Shown here piece by piece: positions 1 to 8,087 of a DNA stretch of 64,000 bases. The notes below the pieces were generated by a model that saw nothing but the letters and a program-made list of their open reading frames with translations, was not told the DNA's origin and ran no database searches. Made by a program: the position numbers and the translations under genes. Source of the stretch: Stackebrandtia nassauensis DSM 44728 (GTDB taxonomy: Bacteria; Actinomycetota; Actinomycetes; Mycobacteriales; Micromonosporaceae); contig NC_013947.1 of NCBI RefSeq assembly GCF_000024545.1, positions 2,666,001-2,730,000 of the forward strand. The letters run 5' to 3'. Position 1 is the stretch's first letter; each line of letters opens with the position of its first letter.

Positions 1-322
1 GTTCGCGGCCCAGTCGATCCACCTGCTGATCAACGAACACCGCCGCATCACCCAGGCCCGGTACGAGATGGCGCTGGAGGCGACCCGCAGCCCCCGGCTG
101 CGGAAGATCTACGACGAGGCGGGAGTGCTGCCGCGCCGGTACACCGCTGACCTGCTGGCCGCGACCGGGTTCCAGGACGCCGAGCGCCGGGGCCGGGTGA
201 TGGTGTCCATGATCGACGGGATCATCTTCGACGCCATCGCCGGAGCCGGGGGCCAGCCGTCACTGGACGAACTGCGGCGGACGCTGCGGGAGATCCTGGA
301 AGGCATGTGGCACTCGGGCTAG
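1..322 (+). CDS. TetR-family regulator, C-terminal fragment
   Basis: An open frame enters from the left edge (reading from base 2) and stops at 322, giving about 106 residues. It is helical and ends in the pattern of a TetR ligand-binding domain: an Arg-rich helix (INEHRRITQARYEMALEA), then a conserved-looking stretch (RRGRVMVSMIDGIIFDA) and a final amphipathic helix. The DNA-binding N-terminus lies outside the window, so its target cannot be guessed. It reads toward the NACHT gene at 392, but a 69-nt gap with a possible -10 (CACAAT at 361-366) separates them, so co-transcription is uncertain. Confidence 0.75.
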   Translation, partial: FAAQSIHLLINEHRRITQARYEMALEATRSPRLRKIYDEAGVLPRRYTADLLAATGFQDAERRGRVMVSMIDGIIFDAIAGAGGQPSLDELRRTLREILEGMWHSG

Positions 323-391
323 CTGCATTTCGGAGGTCACGCTGCGGGGGTGGGTGATGGCACAATGGTGTGACCCTGCGGAAAGACTCTC

Positions 392-3300
392 ATGCCCATC
401 GAGCCCATCCTGAAAGCCATCGGTGCGCCCTGGCCGGTTTACGTGGTCGTCCTGCTGACCGCCGCGGTGCTGACCGCGACCCCACCGGGCCGCCGATTCG
501 TGGAGCGGGTCCTCACCTGGTGCGCGGTGAACATCCGGTTCCGGCTGCGGGCGTTGCGTCGGTACCGGGACGAGGTGCTGCGAGTGGACAGCGAGGTTCC
601 GCTGCCGTTCGTGGCGCACGGCGAGCACCCCGTCAAACTGACCCAGCTCTACGTTGGACGTTCGGTGGCGGACCGGTCGACGCGACCACGGGTGAAGCGC
701 TCGGACGAGGAGGCGGCGGAACCGGAACCTGATTCCATGGAGCGCAGGCTGAGCACCTCCGACCGCCGCAAGGCCGCGGTCATCACCGGCGAACCGGGAT
801 CGGGCAAGAGCTTGCTGTTGCAGGCGTTGGTGTACGGCTGGGCCAACAGGTTCAGCGAGGTCAGCAGCGAGCCGATTCCGATCCGGATCAGCCTTCCCGA
901 TCTGAGGCCCGAGCTGCGGCCCGAGAAACCGCATCCGCTGGACGAGGACGGCGAACTGTATCCGCTGCGACAGCTGATCGCGCGGAGCTTCCAGCTGCGC
1001 GGTGTCTCGCACGCGATGCGGTTCGTGCTCCACAGCCTGCGCAGCGGTCGGCTGTGGCTGTTGCTCGACGGACTCGACGAGGTGTCCAAGACCAATGAGG
1101 ACGAGGTGCGTCGGCTGCTGGTCCTGGCGCGGGAACGGTATCCGCGGTGCCGGTTCACGGTGACCTGTCGGGAAGCGGTGTATCGGCAGCGGCTCGCCGG
1201 ATACGACACCCTGTCGCTCGGCGGATTTACCGAATCCAACATCGACGAGTTTCTGGAGCGCTGGTCTGAACGCCCTGACGGGTCGCCTGAGCAGGTGCGG
1301 CGGTTGAAGGCTGACCTGAACGCGGGGGTCGACCGGCTGAAGCAGCTGGCCCAGAGCCCGTTGCTGCTGACATATATGGCCTATGTGTACGGTCGCACCG
1401 ACGTCGATCGTCCGTTGCCAGGTTCGCGCGGGAGGTTCTTCGAGGAGGTCGTCGACTTCCTGTTGACGCACAAGGCGGGGGACGAGTTCAGCGCCGAGTC
1501 GAAGTCCTTGGCGTTGCGGCAGCTGGCGCTTCGCGCGTTGCGGGCCGAACGGCAGGTGCTCAGTCACGAGCAGGTGATCGCGGAGATCAGGGCGACGCTG
1601 CCACAGGCGGGCCTGCCCGAGGACGTGGCGACGTCGCTGTTGCGAGAGATCGTCCACCGCACCGGACTGTTGCGGAAGTTGCACGCCCGCAACGAGTACC
1701 AGTTCGCGCACTTGAATCTGCAGGAGTTCTTCGCGGCGACGACGTTCGGGGAGCATCCGACGGAGTTGCTGTCGCACTATCGCTCTGATCCGGACACGTG
1801 GCGGGAGGTGGTGCGGTTGTGGTGTGGACAGGCGTCCGCGAGTGTTCCGTCGATTGTCGACATCCTTCAGCAGTCTGACTTCGCGCTGGCACTGGATTGC
1901 CTCGCTGAGTCCGATGGGGACTATATACCCGACTGGCTGACCGAGCGAGTCATGCAGACGTTCAGGGTTTTCACACCCGACGGCCTGGCCCTGCTGCCCA
2001 GCGCCCAGGATGAGGGCCGCGTCATGTCGGCGATCTCGTCGCTGGCGGCGGACTCACGATCACTCGGTACCCGGGTTCGCCAACTCCTCATGGACGGCAG
2101 TGACGGGGATCCGCAACTCAATGACGCCAGCATGATGCACGTGCTGGCGATGTCCGGGCACGAGGACGCGGCCGATCATCTGCTGCGTCGAATGCGGAAC
2201 GCGTCAAACGACGAAGGAGGTATCCAGCCGATCTGGTTCTTCCGGTTGATGGGGGACACCGCGGTCAAAGCACTGTGGAACCTCCATACGCCACCATGGA
2301 GTCAATCGATGAACCCCGGACCCGTCGCGAGCGACTTCGGGTATCCCGAAACAGGGTTCGAAGCCGAACTCGTCAGCGACATCGCGTTGATCGCGTCGCC
2401 GCTCGCGTTGCAGCGGCTCACCGAACTGCTTTCCGATCCCCGGTCTGAGGTGTGTGTTACCGCCGCCCTCAAGTTGGCGCAACTTGTGGCCATGCCGGGA
2501 CACGAGGCGGTGTTGCGGCGGATCAGTTTTCCCGAACCGACGGAACTGGACCTGCCGTGGCGGCCCTTCGAGGCCGGGTGTTCGGCGGACTTCGTCCGGC
2601 TGATGAATCGCATCGTCGCAATCCTGGCCGGGTTCCATCCCACGCGCGCCGACTATCCGATCAACCTCGAAGACCTGCAGATTGACAACCGGATCGCCAC
2701 ATACCTGGTGGCGGAGGCGGCCATGGCGGGAATACAGCGCGTTGAAGCACTGCCGATCGCCAACGCGCTGGAGTACTATCCGGCCGCCACGGACACCGAC
2801 CTTCGGGACACGGCCGGGGCCGCTGGTCATCGCTCGAACACGCCGGTGGAGAACCTCAGCCCGGACCGCGCGGAGGTTGTACTCCTGGAACTCGTGACAG
2901 CTTCGGGTGGTATTGACCGCGATGAGCGAGGCAAGCGGCCGGTGGGAATGGCCGCCTGGTTTCAGGTCCTGCGCGACAGCATCTCCGACACGGCGCTCGC
3001 CGGAGTGCTGTCGATGGCGAAGGGCAGGCCGTACCACGATCTCGACGTCGACTGGGTTCCGGTCACGCGGCTGGAACCCGACGCGAAACCGTCGAGCCCG
3101 ATGCGACATCTACAGTGGGCGTTCATGGCCACGTTCTCCGTGGCCGCGACGGTCGTGTTCCTGACGCTGGCGCCCGCCGAATCGTGGCATCCACTGTGGT
3201 TCCCGATCTTCGCGGCGTGCGTGGCGGTGGGCGGCACGGCGAGTCTGGTGATCCGCAGCGCGACCGCGATCGGGGTTGCCGTGGTGTTGCTCGTCGGCGT

Positions 3301-3916
3301 CGCGGCCATACCCATGTTGGTGGTGGGCGGTGCGCAGCTCGTCGACTGGTTCGGCCGGACACTCGGACTACTCGGCGCCATAGTGGTATTGATTGGTCTC
3401 GGGTTCGTCTCGCTCTACCTGCTGGGAGGACTGTCGGACCGCGCCTATCGGCGTTACCCGGGTTTGGCGGCGCTGCCGCTTGCCCCGTGGGCGGGGCTGG
3501 TCGTGTATCGGCTCTTCGCCGAGGACTGGGGCCCGGCATGGCTTCAGTGGCTCGCCGGGGCCGGAGCGGTCACGTATCTGCTGTACTGCTTCGAAGCGGT
3601 GGGCAGAGTGTTGGTGCTATACCGCAGCTTCATCGGCGCGTTCCTGCCTGTCACGGCACTGTCGTGGATCGGACTCGAGAACCGGTTCGATGCCCTGCCC
3701 GCGACGTTGCTCAGCGTCGGCGGCTACGCTTTCGCGGCGACCGTCACCATCGTCATCGATCGCTACCTGCTGCGGCGTGAGAACCCGCTTCGGGGGACGC
3801 TAGCGGAGCTGACGAAGCGCAACGACGAGATCAGCCAGCAACGACAGAGCCGCTTCGGCGACTGGGCGCACCCCGACGTCCTCGGCAAGTTCAAGCTCCA
3901 CTCGCCCATCGCCTGA
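392..3916 (+). CDS. Membrane-anchored NACHT (STAND) NTPase with a polytopic C-terminus
   Basis: A 1174-residue signal-transduction NTPase. Visible in order: one N-terminal membrane segment (about 12-32); a basic linker; a NACHT module with Walker A GEPGSGKS (133-140), Walker B LWLLLDGLDEV (221-231) and the family's Arg/Cys-containing sensor region (VTCREAVYRQRL); a helical region of about 400 residues resembling HEAT-like repeats; and about eight hydrophobic segments between 908 and 1130. The NACHT family oligomerises on ligand recognition, and bacterial members include antiphage sensors; this role is inference for this protein. The ATG has GGAAAG 6 nt upstream. The last 45 residues are charged and probably cytosolic. 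No partner gene is evident. Confidence 0.85.
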   Translation: MPIEPILKAIGAPWPVYVVVLLTAAVLTATPPGRRFVERVLTWCAVNIRFRLRALRRYRDEVLRVDSEVPLPFVAHGEHPVKLTQLYVGRSVADRSTRPRVKRSDEEAAEPEPDSMERRLSTSDRRKAAVITGEPGSGKSLLLQALVYGWANRFSEVSSEPIPIRISLPDLRPELRPEKPHPLDEDGELYPLRQLIARSFQLRGVSHAMRFVLHSLRSGRLWLLLDGLDEVSKTNEDEVRRLLVLARERYPRCRFTVTCREAVYRQRLAGYDTLSLGGFTESNIDEFLERWSERPDGSPEQVRRLKADLNAGVDRLKQLAQSPLLLTYMAYVYGRTDVDRPLPGSRGRFFEEVVDFLLTHKAGDEFSAESKSLALRQLALRALRAERQVLSHEQVIAEIRATLPQAGLPEDVATSLLREIVHRTGLLRKLHARNEYQFAHLNLQEFFAATTFGEHPTELLSHYRSDPDTWREVVRLWCGQASASVPSIVDILQQSDFALALDCLAESDGDYIPDWLTERVMQTFRVFTPDGLALLPSAQDEGRVMSAISSLAADSRSLGTRVRQLLMDGSDGDPQLNDASMMHVLAMSGHEDAADHLLRRMRNASNDEGGIQPIWFFRLMGDTAVKALWNLHTPPWSQSMNPGPVASDFGYPETGFEAELVSDIALIASPLALQRLTELLSDPRSEVCVTAALKLAQLVAMPGHEAVLRRISFPEPTELDLPWRPFEAGCSADFVRLMNRIVAILAGFHPTRADYPINLEDLQIDNRIATYLVAEAAMAGIQRVEALPIANALEYYPAATDTDLRDTAGAAGHRSNTPVENLSPDRAEVVLLELVTASGGIDRDERGKRPVGMAAWFQVLRDSISDTALAGVLSMAKGRPYHDLDVDWVPVTRLEPDAKPSSPMRHLQWAFMATFSVAATVVFLTLAPAESWHPLWFPIFAACVAVGGTASLVIRSATAIGVAVVLLVGVAAIPMLVVGGAQLVDWFGRTLGLLGAIVVLIGLGFVSLYLLGGLSDRAYRRYPGLAALPLAPWAGLVVYRLFAEDWGPAWLQWLAGAGAVTYLLYCFEAVGRVLVLYRSFIGAFLPVTALSWIGLENRFDALPATLLSVGGYAFAATVTIVIDRYLLRRENPLRGTLAELTKRNDEISQQRQSRFGDWAHPDVLGKFKLHSPIA

Positions 3917-3968
3917 CGTCTCGGCTAGGGTGCGCAGTAGTCGAACCCCCTAGCGACAGCGAGGCACG

Positions 3969-5537
3969 ATGGACCTGGTGTTTCGAGGTGCCGACATCAT
4001 CGACGGCACCGGCAACCCCCGATACCGCGCCGACCTCGGCGTCGCTGGCGGACGCATCGCGGCGATCGGCGACGTCCCCGACGCCGCCCGCGTCATCGAC
4101 GCGTCCGGCCTGGTGCTGGCCCCCGGGTTCATCGACATGCACGCCCACTCCGACCTGGCGTTGCTGAGCGACCCCGAGCACCTGGCGAAGGTCGGCCAGG
4201 GCTGCACGCTCGAAGTCATCGGACAGGACGGCCTGTCGTACGCGCCGATCGACGACGTCGTACTGCCCCAGCTGTGGGAGCAGCTGGCGGCCTGGAACGG
4301 CAAGCCGGAACTGGGCGTCAGCTGGCGCGACGTGGGGGAGTACCTGGAGCTGCTGGACCGTGGGATCGCCGTCAACGCCGCCTACCTTGTTCCACACGGG
4401 ACTGTGCGAATGCTGGCGATGGGGTACGACGACCGGCCGCCGACTCCGTCCGAACTGGAGCACATGAAGCGGCTGCTGGACGAGAGCCTCGCGTACGGGG
4501 CCTTCGGGATGTCGGCGGGTCTGAGCTACGTGCCCGGCATGTACGGCGGCACCGCCGAGTTGATCGCGCTGTGCGAGGTCGTGGCGGCGCACGGCGGGTT
4601 CTTCGCGCCGCACCAGCGCAGCTACGGGGCGGGGGCGCTGGAGGGGTACGCCGAGATGATCGAGATCGGACGGTCGTCGGGCTGCGGGGTGCATCTGACC
4701 CACGCGACGATGAACTTCCGGCCCAACGTCGGCCGCGCCGACGAACTGCTGGCCCTCATCGACTCCGCGTCCGACGTGGACATCACGTTGGACACCTATC
4801 CGTATCTGCCGGGGGCGACCTCGCTGTCGGCCCTGCTGCCGAGCTGGTCGTTCGAGGGCGGGCTGGCCGAGTGCGCCCGGCGACTGCGCGATCCCGAGAC
4901 GCGGGCGAAGATCCGCCACGAGCTCGACGTCGTGGGCACCGACGGCTGTCACGGCGTCGCGGTGGAGTGGGACCTGATCGAGATCAGCGGCGTCGCCCGC
5001 GACGAGCATCAGCACCTGGTGGGCCTGACCGTCGCGCAGGCGGCCGGAGCCGTTGAGCCGTCCGAGTTCTACGTCGAGCTGCTGCTGGCCGAGAACTTCG
5101 GCACCGGCTGCGTCATGCACGTGGGCCACGAGGACAACGTCCGCGCGATCATGCGTCACCCCGCCCACATGGCGGGCAGTGACGGTCTGCTGGTCGGCGG
5201 CCGTCCCCACCCGCGAGCCTGGGGCACCTTCCCGCGCTATCTCGGCCACTACAGCCGCGACCTCGGGCTGATGTCGCTTGAGGAATGTGTCGTGCACCTG
5301 AGTGGACGCCCCGCGAAACGGCTCGGTCTCACCGACCGGGGGCTGGTGCGCGAGGGCTGGGCCGCCGATCTGGTCGCCTTCGATCCGGCGACCGTCATCG
5401 ACACCGCCACCTTCGCCGAACCGCGCCGACAGCCGAGCGGTATCCCGTACGTCGTGGTCAACGGCGAACTGGCGATAGACGACGGAAACCGGACCGCGGC
5501 GCTCGGTGGCAGAGCGCTGCGGTCCGGCGTCCGGTAG
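3969..5537 (+). CDS. N-acyl-D-amino-acid deacylase (amidohydrolase superfamily)
   Basis: A 522-residue metal-dependent amidohydrolase of the D-aminoacylase/dihydroorotase-like family, expected to hydrolyse N-acyl-D-amino acids or related amides in the cytosol. The small beta-sandwich start (MDLVFRGADIIDGTG) leads into the metal motif HAH (58-60), followed by a Cys in GQGCT (79) in the position of the D-aminoacylase zinc cysteine, GQDG, and His residues in APHQRSY and VHLTHA. The C-terminal sandwich returns at GWAADLVAFDPATV. Length is normal for the family. GCGAGGCAC precedes the ATG. It ends two bases before the convergent azoreductase stop. Substrate range cannot be read from sequence. Confidence 0.88.
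   Translation: MDLVFRGADIIDGTGNPRYRADLGVAGGRIAAIGDVPDAARVIDASGLVLAPGFIDMHAHSDLALLSDPEHLAKVGQGCTLEVIGQDGLSYAPIDDVVLPQLWEQLAAWNGKPELGVSWRDVGEYLELLDRGIAVNAAYLVPHGTVRMLAMGYDDRPPTPSELEHMKRLLDESLAYGAFGMSAGLSYVPGMYGGTAELIALCEVVAAHGGFFAPHQRSYGAGALEGYAEMIEIGRSSGCGVHLTHATMNFRPNVGRADELLALIDSASDVDITLDTYPYLPGATSLSALLPSWSFEGGLAECARRLRDPETRAKIRHELDVVGTDGCHGVAVEWDLIEISGVARDEHQHLVGLTVAQAAGAVEPSEFYVELLLAENFGTGCVMHVGHEDNVRAIMRHPAHMAGSDGLLVGGRPHPRAWGTFPRYLGHYSRDLGLMSLEECVVHLSGRPAKRLGLTDRGLVREGWAADLVAFDPATVIDTATFAEPRRQPSGIPYVVVNGELAIDDGNRTAALGGRALRSGVR
5497..5519. terminator. Small hairpin at the convergent gene ends
   Basis: GCGCTC and GAGCGC form a 6-bp stem with a 7-nt loop, extendable by two pairs with one G-U. 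It lies in the last codons of the deacylase, next to the convergent azoreductase stop. No T-run follows, so function as a terminator is only suggested by position. Confidence 0.3.
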
Positions 5538-5539
5538 GA

Positions 5540-6172
5540 CTAGGCGGTGGCGAGGTCGCGGGCCCGCTTGTGGGCCTCGGCGTGGGTCTCGTCGTAGATG
5601 TGCTTGAACTGCGCCAGTGCCGGGACCACGTGGGACAGCGCCATCTCGGTGTGCAGGAAGGTGAGGTCCTTGGCACCCAGGAACTCGAAGAACCGCTCCA
5701 GGTACGGCTCCTGGTGGTCGAAGTGATGGCGCGGGGTGCCCGGGGCGTAGGAGCCGCCGCGCGAGGTCGCGATGACGAACTTCTTGTCACTGAGCTCACT
5801 CTTGCCGTCGTCGTCGGCGAAGAACCGGCCGATGGCGATGCGGTCCATCCACGCCTTCAGGTGGGAGGGAACCGAGAAGTTGTACATGGGCACACCCAGC
5901 AGGATCGTGTCGGCGGCCACGACCTCGTCGATGATGTGCTTGGCCGGACCGAAGGCCTCGGCCTGCTCGGGGGTGTGCTCGGATTCAGGGGAATTGATGG
6001 CGCCGTAGGTGACGGCGTCGATGTGGGGGATAGGGTCGGCGGCTACGTCCCGGTAGATGTAGCGGCCCTGCGGGTTGGCGGCCTGCCATTCCTTGGCGAA
6101 GGTGGCGGTCACCTTGCGGGAGTGCGAGTTGTCGCCGTTGATGCTCGAGTCGACGTGCAGCAGTACTGACAT
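5540..6172 (-). CDS. azoR: FMN-dependent NADH:quinone/azo reductase
   Basis: A 210-residue flavodoxin-fold enzyme that reduces quinones or azo compounds with NAD(P)H via FMN. The N-terminus has the FMN-phosphate loop pattern (HVDSSINGDNSHSRKV). Next come the family signature MYNFSVPSHLKAWMDRI, a TSRGGSY loop and the C-terminal LGAKDLTFLHTEM segment. The ATG at 6172 was chosen because AAGGAAAGG lies just upstream and the protein begins at the first strand; in-frame starts further up would add about 40 non-conserved residues. It is divergent from the MarR gene, the usual arrangement for an electrophile- or quinone-responsive repressor and its target. Confidence 0.9.
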   Translation of the reverse strand: MSVLLHVDSSINGDNSHSRKVTATFAKEWQAANPQGRYIYRDVAADPIPHIDAVTYGAINSPESEHTPEQAEAFGPAKHIIDEVVAADTILLGVPMYNFSVPSHLKAWMDRIAIGRFFADDDGKSELSDKKFVIATSRGGSYAPGTPRHHFDHQEPYLERFFEFLGAKDLTFLHTEMALSHVVPALAQFKHIYDETHAEAHKRARDLATA

Positions 6173-6201
6173 GGTCAGCCCTTTCCTTAGGACGAGTTCG
6201 G

Positions 6202-6285
6202 AACATACGGTACCAGATGATCCGAAGCAAGAATATCTAGCGGCGGAATGTGCACTTTGGCGATGTCTTGCCGTACCATTGCCCC
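6202..6285. promoter_or_regulatory. Divergent azoR/marR promoter region with paired GTACCA motifs
   Basis: On the minus strand TTGCTT (6225-6230) and TATGTT (6202-6207) are 17 bp apart, a good promoter for azoR. On the plus strand TACCAT (6274-6279) lies 6 nt before the MarR ATG. The azoR spacer contains CGGTACCA and the MarR -10 lies within CCGTACCA. These two similar motifs are candidate MarR contacts; that they bind the regulator is inference. Confidence 0.5.
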
Positions 6286-6786
6286 ATGTCATCGTCGGTC
6301 GAACCCTTCCCCACCTGTCCCAACACCTCCAGCGTCCGGACCGACATCGCGTGGCTGCTGCACCGGGCGGCGCAGCGAATTCGGCAGGAATGGGACGTGG
6401 CCGCCCGCGAACACGGGCTGCGGGACATGCGCGACTGGATCGTCCTGGCCGCCGTCGGGGAGGGCGAGAAACGCACCCAGTTGGCCATCGGCCAGGAACT
6501 CGGGCTGGACAAGACCACCCTGATGTCGGTGCTGGACCGGCTGGAGCGGGACGGCTTCGTGGTGCGCACCGTCGACCCCAACGACCGCCGGGCCCGGGTC
6601 CCGGAACTGACCGAGATCGGCGCGAAGGTCCGCGACCTGAAGGTCCCGGCGCGGCAACGCGTCGAGGAGGCGGCGCTGACCGGAGCCAGCACCGAGGACC
6701 GGCACGTCTTCTTCTCGGTGCTGAGCCAACTGGCCGGTGTGGACTCCGATTCCGAGGAGCCCTCGCACGGTTCCTGTATGCGGTGA
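6286..6786 (+). CDS. MarR-family transcriptional regulator
   Basis: A 166-residue winged-helix protein. The MarR core spans about 20-130: dimer helix (DIAWLLHRAAQRIRQEWD), recognition region (TQLAIGQELGLDKTTLMSVLDRLERDG) and wing with the typical DPNDRRARV. I start it at the ATG at 6286 because TACCAT sits 6 nt upstream, as for leaderless actinobacterial genes, and there is no ribosome-binding site. An ATG at 6250 would add 12 residues. It is divergent from azoR and probably represses it in response to quinones or oxidants. The C-terminal tail (about 145-166, acidic then Cys/Arg) is variable. Confidence 0.88.
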   Translation: MSSSVEPFPTCPNTSSVRTDIAWLLHRAAQRIRQEWDVAAREHGLRDMRDWIVLAAVGEGEKRTQLAIGQELGLDKTTLMSVLDRLERDGFVVRTVDPNDRRARVPELTEIGAKVRDLKVPARQRVEEAALTGASTEDRHVFFSVLSQLAGVDSDSEEPSHGSCMR

Positions 6787-6913
6787 TTGTGGAGTAAGTC
6801 CGTTCCGGGGTGAGAACGCAGGGCCACCACGTCTGGCGCCGAACAACTACAGTGGCGATATAGCTACCGCCGTGGTCCGACGGTGGGAATCACCCTGACG
6901 AGAGAGCTCCCCG

Positions 6914-7492
6914 ATGTACGACTATGGACCCGGACAACCGCAGGACCCCAACGCGTATCCGCAGCAACCACCACAGCCGCAACAACAACCGCCGCCGCCG
7001 GTGCAACCCACACAGCCCTACGATCCCTCGCCCCCGATGACCTCCGGGCCCCCGGCGCAGCCGACGGCGCCGCAGTTCACCGGCGGCACGGCCGTACCCG
7101 CCTACCCGACGGCGCCGGTCACCGGGGCGGGCCCGCTGGGGACGACGCAGTTCCCCGCCCCCGGCCTGCTGCCCCCGCCGCCGAAGAAACGCAGCGCGGC
7201 CGTCCCGATCCTGGCCGCCGTCAGTGCGCTGCTGCTCATCGGCGCGGTGGTGTTCATGATCCTGTACTTCAACACCAGGAGCGACCTGGCCGACGCCCGC
7301 AGCACCATCAGCGACAACGAGGACTCGATCGACAAGAAGGACGACGAGATCAAGGACCTCGAAGACGAGAAGCAGGACGCCGACGAGTGCGTCAAGCTCG
7401 TGGAGGAGATGTTCACCGAACTGAGCAGCACGCCCGACACCACCGAACTGGACCGCATCCTCCAGGAGATGGAGTCGACCTGCCAGTCCTGA
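6914..7492 (+). CDS. Proline/glutamine-rich single-pass membrane protein with coiled coil
   Basis: A 192-residue protein of unknown function with a clear layout. About 1-92 is low-complexity Pro/Gln/Ala/Thr and presumably cytosolic. KKR precedes one membrane helix (about 96-117, VPILAAVSALLLIGAVVFMI). The rest is an acidic, Lys/Asp/Glu-rich probable coiled coil (120-165) and a short C-terminal segment with two Cys (VEEM...ESTCQS) that could pair outside the cell. A weak GAGAG lies upstream of the ATG. Such tailed proteins are common in actinomycetes, but no specific family is recognised. It converges with the transferase gene that follows. Confidence 0.75.
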   Translation: MYDYGPGQPQDPNAYPQQPPQPQQQPPPPVQPTQPYDPSPPMTSGPPAQPTAPQFTGGTAVPAYPTAPVTGAGPLGTTQFPAPGLLPPPPKKRSAAVPILAAVSALLLIGAVVFMILYFNTRSDLADARSTISDNEDSIDKKDDEIKDLEDEKQDADECVKLVEEMFTELSSTPDTTELDRILQEMESTCQS

Positions 7493-7505
7493 CCCGGCGG
7501 GGGAG

Positions 7506-8087
7506 TCACCGCCGCCGCAGTCGCGCCAGATCCGCGGGGGTGTCGATATCGCGGGGGTCGCCGAGGCCGTCACACGCCACCTCGGTGATCAGATCCGGGT
7601 GAGCGCGCAGGAACTCGCGCGCCCCGACGTCGTCGTGCGCCGCCTCGGCGATCTCCGGCCACAGCCCGCGATCGAAACACACGGGGTGACCCCGTCGTCC
7701 GTTGTAGACGGCCATCGCGACCAACGCGCCCAGCGCGTGGGCCTCCCGGACCCGGCGAACCGACACCGGTGAGATGCCGGGCTGGTCGACCAGCAGGACC
7801 ACCACGCCCTCGTGCTCGCGATCCAGCGCCGCCAGTCCGGCCCGCAGCGAGGAGCCCATGCCGGTGTGCCACCGCGGGTTGTACACCGGGGTGAACGCGG
7901 TGGCCGAGCGCGCGCGGGCCGCGTAGGCACTGATGCCCAGCACGCCGTACACCGTCTCGCAGCCGCCCTCGCGCAGGATCGTCACCGCGCGATCCAGCAG
8001 TGTCGCGCCCCGATACTCCACAAGCGCCTTCGGCCGCCCGAACCGGGTTCCAGCTCCGGCGGCCAACACCAGGCCCGCGACGCTCAT
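7506..8087 (-). CDS. mocA: MocA-like nucleotidyltransferase (molybdenum cofactor cytidylyl/guanylyltransferase)
   Basis: A 193-residue NTP-transferase with the signature LAAGAGTRFGRPKALVEY at its N-terminus, the acidic metal site VVVLLVDQPGIS near the middle, GHPVCFDRG, and the C-terminal DIDTPADL typical of the family. Members attach CMP or GMP to molybdopterin so that hydroxylases such as xanthine dehydrogenase receive a dinucleotide cofactor. The start overlaps the PucR stop by ATGA (8084-8087), so the two are translationally coupled. Its position beside a xanthine dehydrogenase locus supports a role in maturing that enzyme. CTP versus GTP use cannot be decided here. Confidence 0.85.
   Translation of the reverse strand: MSVAGLVLAAGAGTRFGRPKALVEYRGATLLDRAVTILREGGCETVYGVLGISAYAARARSATAFTPVYNPRWHTGMGSSLRAGLAALDREHEGVVVLLVDQPGISPVSVRRVREAHALGALVAMAVYNGRRGHPVCFDRGLWPEIAEAAHDDVGAREFLRAHPDLITEVACDGLGDPRDIDTPADLARLRRR

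Noticed and set aside
260-1777. A 505-codon frame on the minus strand opposite the first NACHT gene
   Set aside because: Gln/Arg/Pro-rich composition of an antisense high-GC frame, no domain, no ribosome-binding site, and it is opposite a clearly conserved NTPase.
3926-3960. Inverted repeat GCTAGGG/CCCTAGC before the deacylase as a terminator
   Set aside because: The loop is long (about 18 nt) and no T-run follows; it could equally be chance.
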